A stretch of DNA of 36,627 nt from JBDRCU01 sp043821485 (GCA_043821485.1 JBDRCU010000032.1:1-36627), one strand, 5' to 3'. Shown: positions 24,783-32,878, counted from the stretch's first letter. The notes: generated by a model not told the origin, from the letters alone. Translations and numbers: made by a program.

Positions 24783-25382
24783 TTATCTTCGTTCTTTCAA
24801 AGCATGGGCCAAAGTTGTCTCGTCAGTATATTCTAGTGTTGATCCTGCTGCCATTCCTCGAGCCAAACGGGTAACATTTACCTTGAGCGGTTTAAGCTCT
24901 TCTTCTAGATAAAGAGCTGTTGTGTCTCCATGCGTATTATGGCTTGTTGCCAAAATTATTTCAAGATCTTTGCCATATTCAGCCTTTAGTGTTTTTACAC
25001 GAGTCGTAAGTTCTTTGATTTTGAGTTTTTCAGGAAGTACATTATTCACCGGATTTATTGAGCCTCCTAATACATGATAAGTCCCGTCAAAAGCGCCGGT
25101 CTTCTCCATGGACGCAAGGTCTGTAATACGTTCTACTACAGCTAGTCTGGCTTGATTTCTTTTGGGATTAGAACATATTTCACACAGATCAGCGTCAGAT
25201 AGATTATGGCATTGATCGCAAAATATTCGTCCTACTTTCAGCCCTTTTATTGATTTTGAAAAATCATGCAAGTCATTATTCTGCCAATTTAGCATTGCTA
25301 AAACTAATCGGGTTGCTTGTCTTGGCCCAATCCCCGGAAGTTTAGTAAAGAAGTCAATTAATTCTTTAAATTTATCTGACAT
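24783..25382 (-). CDS. recR: Recombination mediator RecR
   Basis: 199 residues, the normal length. The N-terminal helix-hairpin-helix (FFTKLPGIGPRQATRLV) is followed by a C4 zinc finger (CDQC at about 55, CEIC at about 68) and a Toprim domain (LAVVERITDLASME, HVLGG, LEIILATSHNTHGDTTALYL). The C-terminus is VTRLARGMAAGSTLEYTDETTL. RecR forms a ring clamp that with RecO loads RecA at gaps. It starts 3 bp after the dnaB stop. Confidence 0.96.
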   Translation of the reverse strand: MSDKFKELIDFFTKLPGIGPRQATRLVLAMLNWQNNDLHDFSKSIKGLKVGRIFCDQCHNLSDADLCEICSNPKRNQARLAVVERITDLASMEKTGAFDGTYHVLGGSINPVNNVLPEKLKIKELTTRVKTLKAEYGKDLEIILATSHNTHGDTTALYLEEELKPLKVNVTRLARGMAAGSTLEYTDETTLAHALKERR

Positions 25383-25385
25383 TTG

Positions 25386-26756
25386 CTAGAAATTCTTAGC
25401 TAAGTTCTTAAATGATACCTGATCTTCGTCAAAATACAATTCAACTGAACCGGTTGGGCCGTTTCTATGCTTGGCTATCATTATTTCAGCAACATTTTTC
25501 TTATCGCTATCGGGTTTTACACGGTCTTCACGATAAATGAACATTACGAGATCAGCATCTTGTTCTATAGATCCAGAGTCTCTTAGGTCCGATAGTTTTG
25601 GTCGTTGATCAGTTCGTGACTCAACGGCACGACTTAGCTGGGATACTGCAAGTACTGGAACATTCAGCTCACGAGCAAGACTTTTGAGATTACGCGAGAT
25701 TTCAGTTATTTGTTGAACAGGACTGTCATAGTTTTTATTAGGTCTTATTAATTGAAGATAGTCTACTATTATGAGTCCCAATCCATGCTCTGCCTGCAAA
25801 CGTCTTGCCATAGCTCGCATTTGAAGTACGGTAGGGGAGGCAGAATCTTCTATGAATATTTTGCTTTTTGCAAGGCCATCCAATGCACTGCCTATTTTTT
25901 CAAAATCATTGTTTTCTCCCTCTGAAGATAATCTACCTGTGCGCATTTTCCATAAGCTTACACCGGATTCAGCGGCTATGAAGCGATCGGTAACTTCTTC
26001 TCGGGACATTTCAATAGTGAATACTCCTACCGGAGCTTCGCGTCCTATATGACGGGCAATATCTAGTACGAATGTTGTTTTTCCAAGAGAGGGTCGAGCA
26101 GCAAGAATTATCAGATTAGACCCTTGGAGACCTGAAGTAATATTATCTATATCAACGAATCCAGTTGCATGTCCGCGCAAAGTACCTTCGCCTTTGTGTA
26201 GTTTATCTAAACGTTCAAATGCCTGATGCAGACTAGAATCTATATGTTGAAAATGTTGCTGTATCGATCTTTGTGAGATAGAGAACAGTTTTTGTTCCGC
26301 TTGATCAAGAAGATCTTCAATATCCTCTTCTTCTTTATGTCCAAGCCCTATGATTTCATTCGCCTTATCTATCATATCGCGCATAATTTTCTTGCGTTCT
26401 ACGATTCTGGCATAGTTTACTGCATGAGCTGAAGTAGGAACCGAATTAACCAGAGTGGTTAAGTAGCCAGAGCCTCCCACGTCTTCAAGGACCTTGGCTC
26501 CCTTTAAAGAGTTTGTGACGCTTAAAACATCAATAGGTTCGCGTTTCTCATAAAGTTTAACCATATGCTCATAAATCAGCTGATGAGCTCTGCTATAGAA
26601 GTCTTCAGGCTGTAAAAAATCAGCCACACGGTTTATGGTCTCTTTATCCAACAACATTGAACCAAGAATGCCCTTTTCGGCCTCTAGATTCTGTGGAGGA
26701 AGTTTGGTCTGATCTATTATGCTTTTCGCGTTTTGGGGTCTGCTTGTTCTTGTCAT
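25386..26756 (-). CDS. dnaB: Replicative DNA helicase DnaB
   Basis: 456 residues, typical. The N-terminal DnaG-interacting domain (PPQNLEAEKGILGSMLLD) is followed by a linker helix and the RecA-like motor. Walker A is AARPSLGKTT at about residue 220, Walker B LGLIIVDYLQLI, then AVSQLSRAVESRTDQRP and LRDSGSIEQDADLVMFIYR. It unwinds DNA ahead of the replisome as a hexamer. No intein is present. A TATAAT at 26763-26768 (minus) lies 6 nt before the ATG, so the message is probably leaderless. Confidence 0.97.
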   Translation of the reverse strand: MTRTSRPQNAKSIIDQTKLPPQNLEAEKGILGSMLLDKETINRVADFLQPEDFYSRAHQLIYEHMVKLYEKREPIDVLSVTNSLKGAKVLEDVGGSGYLTTLVNSVPTSAHAVNYARIVERKKIMRDMIDKANEIIGLGHKEEEDIEDLLDQAEQKLFSISQRSIQQHFQHIDSSLHQAFERLDKLHKGEGTLRGHATGFVDIDNITSGLQGSNLIILAARPSLGKTTFVLDIARHIGREAPVGVFTIEMSREEVTDRFIAAESGVSLWKMRTGRLSSEGENNDFEKIGSALDGLAKSKIFIEDSASPTVLQMRAMARRLQAEHGLGLIIVDYLQLIRPNKNYDSPVQQITEISRNLKSLARELNVPVLAVSQLSRAVESRTDQRPKLSDLRDSGSIEQDADLVMFIYREDRVKPDSDKKNVAEIMIAKHRNGPTGSVELYFDEDQVSFKNLAKNF

Positions 26757-26762
26757 GGCAAC

Positions 26763-26768
26763 ATTATA
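26763..26768 (-). promoter_or_regulatory. -10 box of dnaB, predicting a leaderless mRNA
   Basis: Perfect TATAAT on the minus strand, then GTTGCC and the ATG. The -35 region is weak. Confidence 0.55.
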
Positions 26769-26851
26769 TCAGAGCAGGATATTCCTAGAGAAGAGTGAAA
26801 GGGGATAGACTAGGGATAAGGTGTGGAGAGTTAGAACGCCGCCGAAGGCCT

Positions 26852-28243
26852 TCATTTTTTGATAAGCGATCCATACGGCGTGTCGTCAATTGAATAGCCT
26901 TGAGAGGTGATGTTATCACGAAGTTTATCAGCAAGGTCATAATCCTTATTTTTTCTTGCTTGTTCGCGTTGGTTTATGAGGTTTTGGATATTGTCAGGGA
27001 AACCTGTGATTTGAGAGGGGATTATAGACAATACATCATTTATTGTTTCAAATAACTTTTTAATCTCATCTGTAGATTTCTTGGAAAGCGTGGAAGAATC
27101 AATCAATGGGTTGACCTGTTTAATGAGTTCAAACAAATGCGAAAACACTTTAGGCACATTGAAATCATCATCCATAGATGTTTCAATTGCTTCTTTTGTT
27201 TGTTGCGTGTCGATATTGCTGTCACTATCGTCAGAGTCAGGCAGTTGATCGTAAGCATTATTTAATCTTGTGACAAATTCAGCCAAACGCTGTGTCCCTG
27301 CTTCTGCTGAAATGATATTTTCTTCAGAGTATTCAAGTGAAGAACGATAATGCGCAGACAAAAAATAGAATCTTAATGCTTCTGGTGAGTGCTTTTCGAG
27401 TGCTTCGTGTAGAGTTAGGAAGTTTCCTTTGGATTTAGACATTTTTCCACCCTTCATAGTGAGATATCCTGCATGCATCCAGTATTTAACAAAAGGCTTT
27501 TTGCCGGAGATTGATTCTTGTAACGCTATCTCTGCCTCGTGGTGGGGGAACATCAAATCAATTCCCGCACCATGCAATTCATATTGAGAACCAAAATGTT
27601 TTTCTGTAATTGCCGTATCTTCAATATGCCATCCGGGTCTGCCAGCGCCAAAAAGAGCATCCCAGCTCGGTTCTCCTTTTTTGCTAAATTTCCATATTGC
27701 AAAGTCTCCCTTATTGCGTTTATTCGGACTGTCATCAATCCGTGAAACTCCATCCTCTGCCATCTCAGCTGTTCTGCCGGATAGTTTGCCGTAATTAGGG
27801 AAAGTAGTCAGATCAAAATATATTCCGTCATTTTCGATAATATATGCATTACCTTTGTCGAGAAGGGTCTGTACCTGTTTCTTAATCTCTTCGATGTATT
27901 CTGTAGCACGAGGATGTTCGTTTACGGCAGTGACACCGAGTTTTTCCATATCCTTGTGATAGATGTTCTCATATTTTTTTGCTAAATCACTCCATGTATC
28001 GCCAGTCTCTTGTGAATGTGCAATTATCTTGTCATCAATATCAGTAATATTTTCCAGAAAATTTAGATCATAACCTATATAACGCAGCCATTTAGCAATA
28101 ACATCAAAAAATACCGCAGTACGAGCATTTCCAATATGAAGATAGTCATAAACTGTAGGTCCGCAGACAAACATTCTGATCTGGGTATCAGTTGGAAGAA
28201 AATCTTCCTTCTTGCGAGTGAGAGTATTATATATCTTTAGCAT
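26852..28243 (-). CDS. cysS: Cysteinyl-tRNA synthetase
   Basis: 463 residues. VCGPTVYDYLHIGNA holds the first zinc ligand (Cys27) and an HIGN version of HIGH; GGKMSKSKGNF is the KMSKS loop; FPHHEAEIA supplies the His and Glu zinc ligands. The fourth ligand, Cys in the E. coli WHIEC motif, is Asp here (GWHIEDTAITEKHFG, near residue 208), a form I associate with archaeal-type CysRS. Otherwise complete: NITDIDDKI, the DALR anticodon-binding region and a C-terminal LRDNITSQGYSIDDTPYGS. It charges tRNA-Cys. TAGAAT lies 6 nt before the ATG. Confidence 0.95.
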   Translation of the reverse strand: MLKIYNTLTRKKEDFLPTDTQIRMFVCGPTVYDYLHIGNARTAVFFDVIAKWLRYIGYDLNFLENITDIDDKIIAHSQETGDTWSDLAKKYENIYHKDMEKLGVTAVNEHPRATEYIEEIKKQVQTLLDKGNAYIIENDGIYFDLTTFPNYGKLSGRTAEMAEDGVSRIDDSPNKRNKGDFAIWKFSKKGEPSWDALFGAGRPGWHIEDTAITEKHFGSQYELHGAGIDLMFPHHEAEIALQESISGKKPFVKYWMHAGYLTMKGGKMSKSKGNFLTLHEALEKHSPEALRFYFLSAHYRSSLEYSEENIISAEAGTQRLAEFVTRLNNAYDQLPDSDDSDSNIDTQQTKEAIETSMDDDFNVPKVFSHLFELIKQVNPLIDSSTLSKKSTDEIKKLFETINDVLSIIPSQITGFPDNIQNLINQREQARKNKDYDLADKLRDNITSQGYSIDDTPYGSLIKK

Positions 28244-28249
28244 AATTTT

Positions 28250-28255
28250 ATTCTA
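28250..28255 (-). promoter_or_regulatory. -10 box of cysS, predicting a leaderless mRNA
   Basis: TAGAAT on the minus strand, then AAAATT and the ATG at 28243. No good -35 is seen. Confidence 0.4.
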
Positions 28256-28272
28256 ACACAGCAGAATGCAAA

Positions 28273-28314
28273 ACAGGAGACGGCGTCAGAGATGTTGATC
28301 TCGGTGTCTCCTGT
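28273..28314 (-). terminator. Nested hairpin ending the zinc-ribbon gene
   Basis: ACAGGAGAC (28273-28281) pairs with GTCTCCTGT (28306-28314); inside, GAGAT (28289-28293) pairs with ATCTC (28298-28302). On the minus strand the outer stem is followed by TTTT, so it probably terminates the gene at 28349 before the cysS promoter. Confidence 0.65.
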
Positions 28315-28348
28315 ATGCAAGGAACATGGTTGGGAGGTGGCCAGTCGT

Positions 28349-28627
28349 CTAATTCATGGCAGACGCTATCCCCAATATCCCCAGTGCAATCGCAATTAAA
28401 GCGCTTAACAGTAGGATCGCGTCTTGGTACCGCTCCCGCCACCCATGGGTGTCCTTGTAGATGTTCTTCCCCCTGGGAGTGTTGAGAAGCACCCACTCGT
28501 AGGGGGTGCCGATCAACTTTGACTTGCAGTTGGGACACGTGCGCAGTTTCCCGTCCATAGCCGGGTGAGCGCAGTCTTCGTTACAGTCCGGACACTTATT
28601 AGCTGGAGGAATCTCTTTTTGGTCCAT
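28349..28627 (-). CDS. Small GC-rich zinc-ribbon protein with C-terminal membrane helix
   Basis: 92 residues. Cys12-x2-Cys15 (with Cys19) and Cys31-x2-Cys34 form a zinc ribbon; a polar middle with WVLLNTPRGKNIYKD follows; residues about 70-90 (AILLLSALIAIALGILGIAS) form a tail anchor. The ATG is preceded by a purine-rich GGAGAGGAGAAGAGAA site. It has its own strong promoter and terminator. The ribbon should face the cytoplasm if it is a tail-anchored protein. No family recognised. Composition is GC-rich against AT-rich cysS. Confidence 0.72.
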   Translation of the reverse strand: MDQKEIPPANKCPDCNEDCAHPAMDGKLRTCPNCKSKLIGTPYEWVLLNTPRGKNIYKDTHGWRERYQDAILLLSALIAIALGILGIASAMN

Positions 28628-28677
28628 TTCTCTTCTCCTCTCCTCTGGGGCGAATTTCCCAGAAGGTAGATGTTAGC

Positions 28678-28706
28678 TTTATATAATTATATAAATCAGA
28701 AGTCAA
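28678..28706 (-). promoter_or_regulatory. Strong sigma70-type promoter of gene 28349
   Basis: On minus: TTGACT (28706-28701), exactly 17 nt, TATAAA (28683-28678). Confidence 0.75.
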
Positions 28707-28707
28707 G

Positions 28708-28740
28708 AAAAAAGAATCGCCGCCCTCGGGAAGGGCGGCG
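28708..28740 (-). terminator. Intrinsic terminator of gene 28777
   Basis: CGCCGCCCT (28718-28726) pairs with AGGGCGGCG (28732-28740) around a 5-nt loop. On minus it is followed by ATTCTTTTTTC. The T tract abuts the next promoter (-35 at 28701-28706). Confidence 0.85.
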
Positions 28741-28764
28741 GAGAACAGGGGAGTTGATAATCAA

Positions 28765-28774
28765 GGGGGGGGGG
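28765..28774. repeat. G10 homopolymer
   Basis: Ten consecutive G on plus (C10 in the minus-strand mRNA), 2 nt beyond the stop codon of gene 28777. The length is prone to slippage and to sequencing error. Confidence 0.9.
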
Positions 28775-28776
28775 CA

Positions 28777-29130
28777 CTAGAAGTCGTTGGCGTCACCGAG
28801 CTCGTGTCCCCCTCCTGACGACCAAACAGGTTCTGCGGGCTTGTTGATTTCGTCGACGGGGTCGAGTTTGACTTCGCCGACCTGGAACGTGACGTCGTCG
28901 ACGTCGTCGTCGACGACGAACCCACGGCCGGGATCGAGCTTGATTTCGGTCACCTTGTCGATAGGCGCACACTCCGGCTCCCTGAATGTCCCCTTGTAAG
29001 TTACAGTGGTGCCGGTGTCACAGTCTGGAGTCAGTCCCCACCTTTCTGCAAGGGAACGCATTTCCGTATGGAATCTTAGAAGAAGAGCATTCTCTTCTTC
29101 GCTTCCTATGCTTAAGATCGTCATCCTCAT
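28777..29130 (-). CDS. Small GC-rich acidic protein
   Basis: 117 residues, soluble and acidic. The N-terminal 40 residues are helical (EEENALLLRFHTEMRSLAERWG). The C-terminal half has two related units, TEIKLDPG and GEVKLDPV, around an Asp/Val-rich segment encoded by a GTC/GAC repeat tract near 28890-28918. AAAGGA precedes the ATG. A promoter (TTTACA-16-TATTGT) lies between it and the CIRCE element, and an intrinsic terminator follows. No family recognised. GC-rich against the neighbours. Confidence 0.68.
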   Translation of the reverse strand: MRMTILSIGSEEENALLLRFHTEMRSLAERWGLTPDCDTGTTVTYKGTFREPECAPIDKVTEIKLDPGRGFVVDDDVDDVTFQVGEVKLDPVDEINKPAEPVWSSGGGHELGDANDF

Positions 29131-29169
29131 GATCTTTCCTTTCTAAAAATTGGAGTCAGCAGTTGATAA

Positions 29170-29197
29170 ACAATACCATTTTTTATAGTTTTGTAAA
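29170..29197 (-). promoter_or_regulatory. Putative promoter of gene 28777
   Basis: On minus: TTTACA (29197-29192), 16 nt, TATTGT (29175-29170). Its -35 is 7 nt from CIRCE. Confidence 0.45.
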
Positions 29198-29204
29198 GCT
29201 TTAA

Positions 29205-29231
29205 TTAGCACTCTTGACATGAGAGTGCTAA
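29205..29231. promoter_or_regulatory. CIRCE operator
   Basis: TTAGCACTC-N9-GAGTGCTAA, an exact match to the HrcA-binding consensus. It straddles the -35 box of the hrcA promoter and is also close enough to the divergent promoter of gene 28777 to affect it. Confidence 0.97.
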
Positions 29232-29243
29232 TTTTGATAAAAT
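29214..29243 (+). promoter_or_regulatory. hrcA-grpE-dnaK promoter
   Basis: TTGACA (29214-29219) lies inside the CIRCE spacer; an 18-nt spacer leads to TAAAAT (29238-29243). The start site is near 29250. Confidence 0.8.
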
Positions 29244-29280
29244 GGCGAGACAAGTCAATTGCTATAATCAGTTACATAGT

Positions 29281-30033
29281 ATGCCACTTACAGATAGACA
29301 AAAAGCGCTTTTAGAAGCTGTGATTGAAGAATATGTTCAATCAGCAGAACCAGTTAGTTCGAAGCTTCTTACAGATGAGGGGATTTTTGATTTAAGCCCT
29401 GCAACTATCAGATCTGAAATGAGTGAGCTTGAAAGAAAAGGTTATCTTGCCCATTTGCATACTTCAGGAGGGAGAATTCCGACTGATAAGGCATATCGTC
29501 ATTATGTAGATAGCATTGAAGTAGGAAATTTCAAGCTTGGAGACAAATATCGTAAAAAGATTCATGAAGCAATTGAATATGCAAAGGGAGACCCAAGAGA
29601 ACTTAATCGTATATTGGCTAATGTATTATCAGAGCTTTCTGGGAATATGGTGATAACCAATATTGTAGGAAGTAGAGATTATTCAAAGGCAGGATTATCT
29701 GATTTGTTTGCAATGCCGGAGTTTCAGGAGTTCGAAAGGATCTTTGGAATTACAAGTTTCTTTGAAGAATTTGAAGAGTTGTTTGACGGATTGCACAGAG
29801 AAATGATCCGTCAGCATAATGAGGTTATGCAAGATGAGACTATAAGAATAATGATTGGACAGGAAAGCCCTTTCAATGATACGAAGAACGATACAGTAAT
29901 TCAGTCAGAATATATGCTTCCACGCAGATGCAAAGGTTCAATTACTTTGATAGGTCCAACAAGAATGGATTACGGTAAAAATCTTAGTTTAGTTCGATGT
30001 ACAGTAGAGGAATTAAATAAGATATTTAGTTAA
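29281..30033 (+). CDS. hrcA: Heat-inducible transcription repressor HrcA
   Basis: 250 residues from the ATG at 29281. An upstream in-frame ATG (29242) overlaps the promoter's -10 box and so cannot be in the mRNA; MPLTDRQKALLEAVIEEYV is also the natural HrcA start. The N-terminal winged helix (SAEPVSSKLL, LSPATIRSEMSELERKGYLAHLHTSGGRIPTDKAYRHYV) is complete. The effector domain is shorter than the usual total of about 340 residues but keeps NIVGSRDY, FQEFERIFGI and the ending GSITLIGPTRMDYGKNLSLV. It represses its own operon through CIRCE and depends on chaperone activity for folding. Confidence 0.94.
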   Translation: MPLTDRQKALLEAVIEEYVQSAEPVSSKLLTDEGIFDLSPATIRSEMSELERKGYLAHLHTSGGRIPTDKAYRHYVDSIEVGNFKLGDKYRKKIHEAIEYAKGDPRELNRILANVLSELSGNMVITNIVGSRDYSKAGLSDLFAMPEFQEFERIFGITSFFEEFEELFDGLHREMIRQHNEVMQDETIRIMIGQESPFNDTKNDTVIQSEYMLPRRCKGSITLIGPTRMDYGKNLSLVRCTVEELNKIFS

Positions 30034-30034
30034 T

Positions 30035-30475
30035 ATGACTAAGAAAAAAGAGTGTAAAAAGTGCGAAGAATACTTAAATGGCTGGAAACGTGCGCAGGCG
30101 GATTTTGTAAATTACAAAAAAGATGAATCGCATAGGATTGAAGATTTTGCAAAATTTGCGAATGAAAATTTGCTTTTAGAAATAATTGATGTGATTGACA
30201 ATATTGATCGTGTTCTCAATGAGGCTCCTGAATCAATTAGAGGCGTCGACTGGTTCGAGGGTCTTGAGAGTACGCGGCGTCAGTTTGATGATTTTCTTAA
30301 GAAACATAGTATCGAACGTATTACTGTTGGGTCTGAATTTGATCCAATGTTGCATGAGGCAGTATTAGGTGATGCGGATGGCGATGCCATAGAAGAAGTT
30401 AGAGCTGGCTATACGCTGAATAATAAGGTCATTAGGCCTTCAAGAGTAATAATTAAAAACAATAATAAAAATTAA
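30035..30475 (+). CDS. grpE: Nucleotide exchange factor GrpE
   Basis: 146 residues, shorter than E. coli GrpE because the N-terminal tail is nearly absent. It begins with two Cys in KKECKKCEEY, then the long helix (WKRAQADFVNYKKDE) and helical bundle (LLEIIDVIDNIDRVLNEAP), and ends in the beta domain (RITVGSEFDPMLHEAVLGD, GYTLNNKVIRPSRVII). It releases ADP from DnaK. It starts 1 bp after the hrcA stop. Confidence 0.95.
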   Translation: MTKKKECKKCEEYLNGWKRAQADFVNYKKDESHRIEDFAKFANENLLLEIIDVIDNIDRVLNEAPESIRGVDWFEGLESTRRQFDDFLKKHSIERITVGSEFDPMLHEAVLGDADGDAIEEVRAGYTLNNKVIRPSRVIIKNNNKN

Positions 30476-30488
30476 TTAATAAAATATT

Positions 30489-32405
30489 ATGAGTAAAATA
30501 TTAGGAATTGATTTAGGGACAACTAATTCTGCGATGGCAGTAACAGAGGCTGGTCAGCCTCGGATCATTGAGAATAAAGAAGGCTCACGTACGACGCCTT
30601 CGGTCGTGGCAATAGGCAAAGGAGACGAGCGTTTTGTAGGCGTTACAGCAAAAAGACAAGCCGTAACGAATCCTACCAATACAATATTTTCTGCCAAGCG
30701 TCTTATAGGCCGACGTTGGTCTGAAAAAGAGATTCAAAACGATAAGAAGCTTCTTCCATATGACATGCATGAGGGCAAAGGCGGAGGAGTTGAGGTTAAA
30801 ATGGGGGATAAATGGTATCGTCCGGCAGAGATATCAGCAATGGTTTTACAAAAGCTCAAAGCCGATGCAGAAGATAAGCTTGGCGAGAAGATTACTGAAG
30901 CAATCATTACTGTACCTGCATATTTTGACGATTCGCAAAGAAAAGCAACCAAAGACGCAGGAGAAATCGCAGGCCTTACAGTTAAGCGCGTAATTAATGA
31001 GCCTACCGCAGCTGCGCTTGCTTATGGTTTTAACAAAAAGAAAGATGAGAAAATCGTAGTTTATGACTTTGGCGGAGGTACGTTTGATGTATCTGTGCTT
31101 GAAGTTTCAGAAGACACAATTGAAGTCAGATCTACCGGAGGTGATACGCATTTGGGCGGAGATGATTTAGATCAAAGGATTATTGATCATTTTGTTACTG
31201 AATTTAAGAAAGAAAGCGGAATTGATGCAAGTAAAGATCAAATGGTTTTACAAAGGTTGAAAGACGGAGCAGAAAAAGCAAAGCATGAATTATCCAGTAC
31301 TCCCCAGACCGAAGTTAATATCCCATTCCTTACAGCTGATTCGTCCGGACCAAAACATTTCACATTGACTCTTACACGAGCCAAGTTGGAGGAACTTGTA
31401 GGAGACTTGGTTGAGCGATCAATTGATCTAGTTAAAAGGACTATTGAAGACGCAGGACTCAAAGTAAGCGATATCAATGAGGTAATTATGGTTGGCGGTC
31501 AGACACGTATGCCTGCAATTCAGGAAGCTGTTAAGAAATTAATAGGCAAGGAGCCTCACAAAGATATTAACCCTGATGAAGTAGTTGCTATGGGTGCTGC
31601 AATTCAGGCAGGAATCATGCAAGGAGATGTACATGATGTATTGTTACTTGATGTAACTCCATTATCTCTTGGAATTGAAACATTGGGTCAGGTTTCAACA
31701 AAAATGATTGAGAAAAACACTACAATTCCAACTTCAAAAACACAAATATTCTCAACAGCCGCAGATAATCAGCCCTCAGTTGAAATACACGTATTGCAAG
31801 GAGAGCGCCCAATGTCTGCTGATAATAAGACATTGGGTAAATTTTTCCTTGATGGCATACCGCCGGCACCTCGAGGCGTTCCACAGATTGAAGTATCGTT
31901 TGATATTGATGCCAATGGTATATTAAATGTTAAAGCAATAGATAAAGCAACGAATAAGGAGCAATCGATTCGTATTGAAGGGTCATCTGGAATAAATGAA
32001 GATGAAAAAGAAAAGATGATCAAGGACGCAGAACTTCATGCTGACGAAGATCGCAAAAAGAAAGAATTAATTGAAGCTCGCAATATTGCTGAAGCCATGA
32101 TCAATCAAGCAGAAAAAGGTTTGAAAGATGGTGGTGACAAGATTAATGAAGATGATAAGAAGGCAGTAGAAGAAAAGATAGAAGCTCTTAAAAAAGTAAA
32201 AGACGCCGAAGACCATGAGGAAATTAAAAAAGCCGTAGACGAATTAGGTCAGGCTTCGCAGAAGATCGGGGAGGCTATGTATAAGGAACAACAAGAAGCT
32301 GCAGCAAAGACAGCATCAGAAGTAGAACAGAATCCGCATGAAGGAGAAGCTAAGGAAGCAGAAAAGGCGGATAATCAGGAGGAAGAAAAGAAAGAACAAG
32401 ATTAG
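30489..32405 (+). CDS. dnaK: Chaperone DnaK (Hsp70)
   Basis: 638 residues, full length. The ATPase domain has ILGIDLGTTNSAMAV, VPAYFDDSQRKATKDAG, VINEPTAAALAYGF, VYDFGGGTFDVSVLEV and IMVGGQTRMPAIQ. The substrate domain begins near DVTPLSLGIETLGQ and contains GERPMSADNKTLGKFFLDGIPPAPRGVPQIEVSFDIDANGIL. The lid is helical and the tail Glu/Lys-rich (AEKADNQEEEKKEQD). It binds exposed hydrophobic segments using ATP with DnaJ and GrpE. Controlled by CIRCE through the operon. A perfect 13-bp hairpin follows the stop. Confidence 0.98.
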   Translation: MSKILGIDLGTTNSAMAVTEAGQPRIIENKEGSRTTPSVVAIGKGDERFVGVTAKRQAVTNPTNTIFSAKRLIGRRWSEKEIQNDKKLLPYDMHEGKGGGVEVKMGDKWYRPAEISAMVLQKLKADAEDKLGEKITEAIITVPAYFDDSQRKATKDAGEIAGLTVKRVINEPTAAALAYGFNKKKDEKIVVYDFGGGTFDVSVLEVSEDTIEVRSTGGDTHLGGDDLDQRIIDHFVTEFKKESGIDASKDQMVLQRLKDGAEKAKHELSSTPQTEVNIPFLTADSSGPKHFTLTLTRAKLEELVGDLVERSIDLVKRTIEDAGLKVSDINEVIMVGGQTRMPAIQEAVKKLIGKEPHKDINPDEVVAMGAAIQAGIMQGDVHDVLLLDVTPLSLGIETLGQVSTKMIEKNTTIPTSKTQIFSTAADNQPSVEIHVLQGERPMSADNKTLGKFFLDGIPPAPRGVPQIEVSFDIDANGILNVKAIDKATNKEQSIRIEGSSGINEDEKEKMIKDAELHADEDRKKKELIEARNIAEAMINQAEKGLKDGGDKINEDDKKAVEEKIEALKKVKDAEDHEEIKKAVDELGQASQKIGEAMYKEQQEAAAKTASEVEQNPHEGEAKEAEKADNQEEEKKEQD

Positions 32406-32414
32406 AGTTGTCTA

Positions 32415-32443
32415 GCCAGTGGCGCGCTTCGCGCGCCACTGGC
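32415..32443. repeat. Perfect 13-bp GC-rich hairpin after dnaK
   Basis: GCCAGTGGCGCGC and its exact complement around TTC. No T tract follows on either strand. It lies between the converging ends of dnaK and gene 32476. Confidence 0.85.
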
Positions 32444-32475
32444 ATCGCAAGGTGCTGTACTGGAAAGAGCCATGA

Positions 32476-32814
32476 TCAGCTGCATCCGAGAGTCGAACCG
32501 CAGTTGAGGCACTTGTAGCAGTCTCCATTCTGGACCATCAGTGATCCGCAGTCCATGCAACTAGGTGCGTCCTCCTGGAGCTGGATAATGGACATCTTCT
32601 CTGCTGGCCCGTTATCTTCAACTACGCAGTCGGCAGGAATAGAGACGACCTCGAAGGGAAGCTCCGGCTGCCAGCTAAAGAAGCGCCACAGCACGACTAG
32701 CATCCAGATGCCTGTGATGTAGTAGAGACCCTGAAAGCCCATGACGTTGACTATGCACCCGCCTGCAAGGCCGCAGAGTCCGCCCAGTAGAATCGTTCTG
32801 TATCCTGTACGCAT
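32476..32814 (-). CDS. Small GC-rich membrane protein with C-terminal zinc ribbon
   Basis: 112 residues. Two hydrophobic segments (about 7-25 and 28-47) are followed by an acidic linker and a C-terminal ribbon with Cys86-x2-Cys89 and Cys102-x2-Cys105, plus Cys99 and Cys111 (CMDCGS, YKCLNCGS, GCS). The ribbon resembles the one ending B12-dependent ribonucleotide reductases. GGGAGGT lies just before the ATG. Its promoter (TTGAAA-17-TATAAA) diverges from gene 32879. It inserts an opposite-strand unit between dnaK and dnaJ. No family name recognised. Confidence 0.72.
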   Translation of the reverse strand: MRTGYRTILLGGLCGLAGGCIVNVMGFQGLYYITGIWMLVVLWRFFSWQPELPFEVVSIPADCVVEDNGPAEKMSIIQLQEDAPSCMDCGSLMVQNGDCYKCLNCGSTLGCS

Positions 32815-32835
32815 GACGTACCTCCCTATGAATGA

Positions 32836-32864
32836 TTTATAACTCTTTCGTCATATAATTTCAA
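32836..32864 (-). promoter_or_regulatory. Sigma70-type promoter of gene 32476
   Basis: On minus: TTGAAA (32864-32859), exactly 17 nt, TATAAA (32841-32836). It overlaps the divergent promoter of gene 32879, whose TATAAT (32854-32859) and TATAAA (32868-32873) lie on plus; the latter is 5 nt before the ATG. Confidence 0.7.
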
Positions 32865-32878
32865 ATGTATAAAAAGTA

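Noticed and set aside
28248..28538. Second minus-strand frame overlapping gene 28349
   Set aside because: It runs through the terminator hairpin, lacks an SD at its start and has unnatural composition; the 28349-28627 frame has ribbon, helix and SD.
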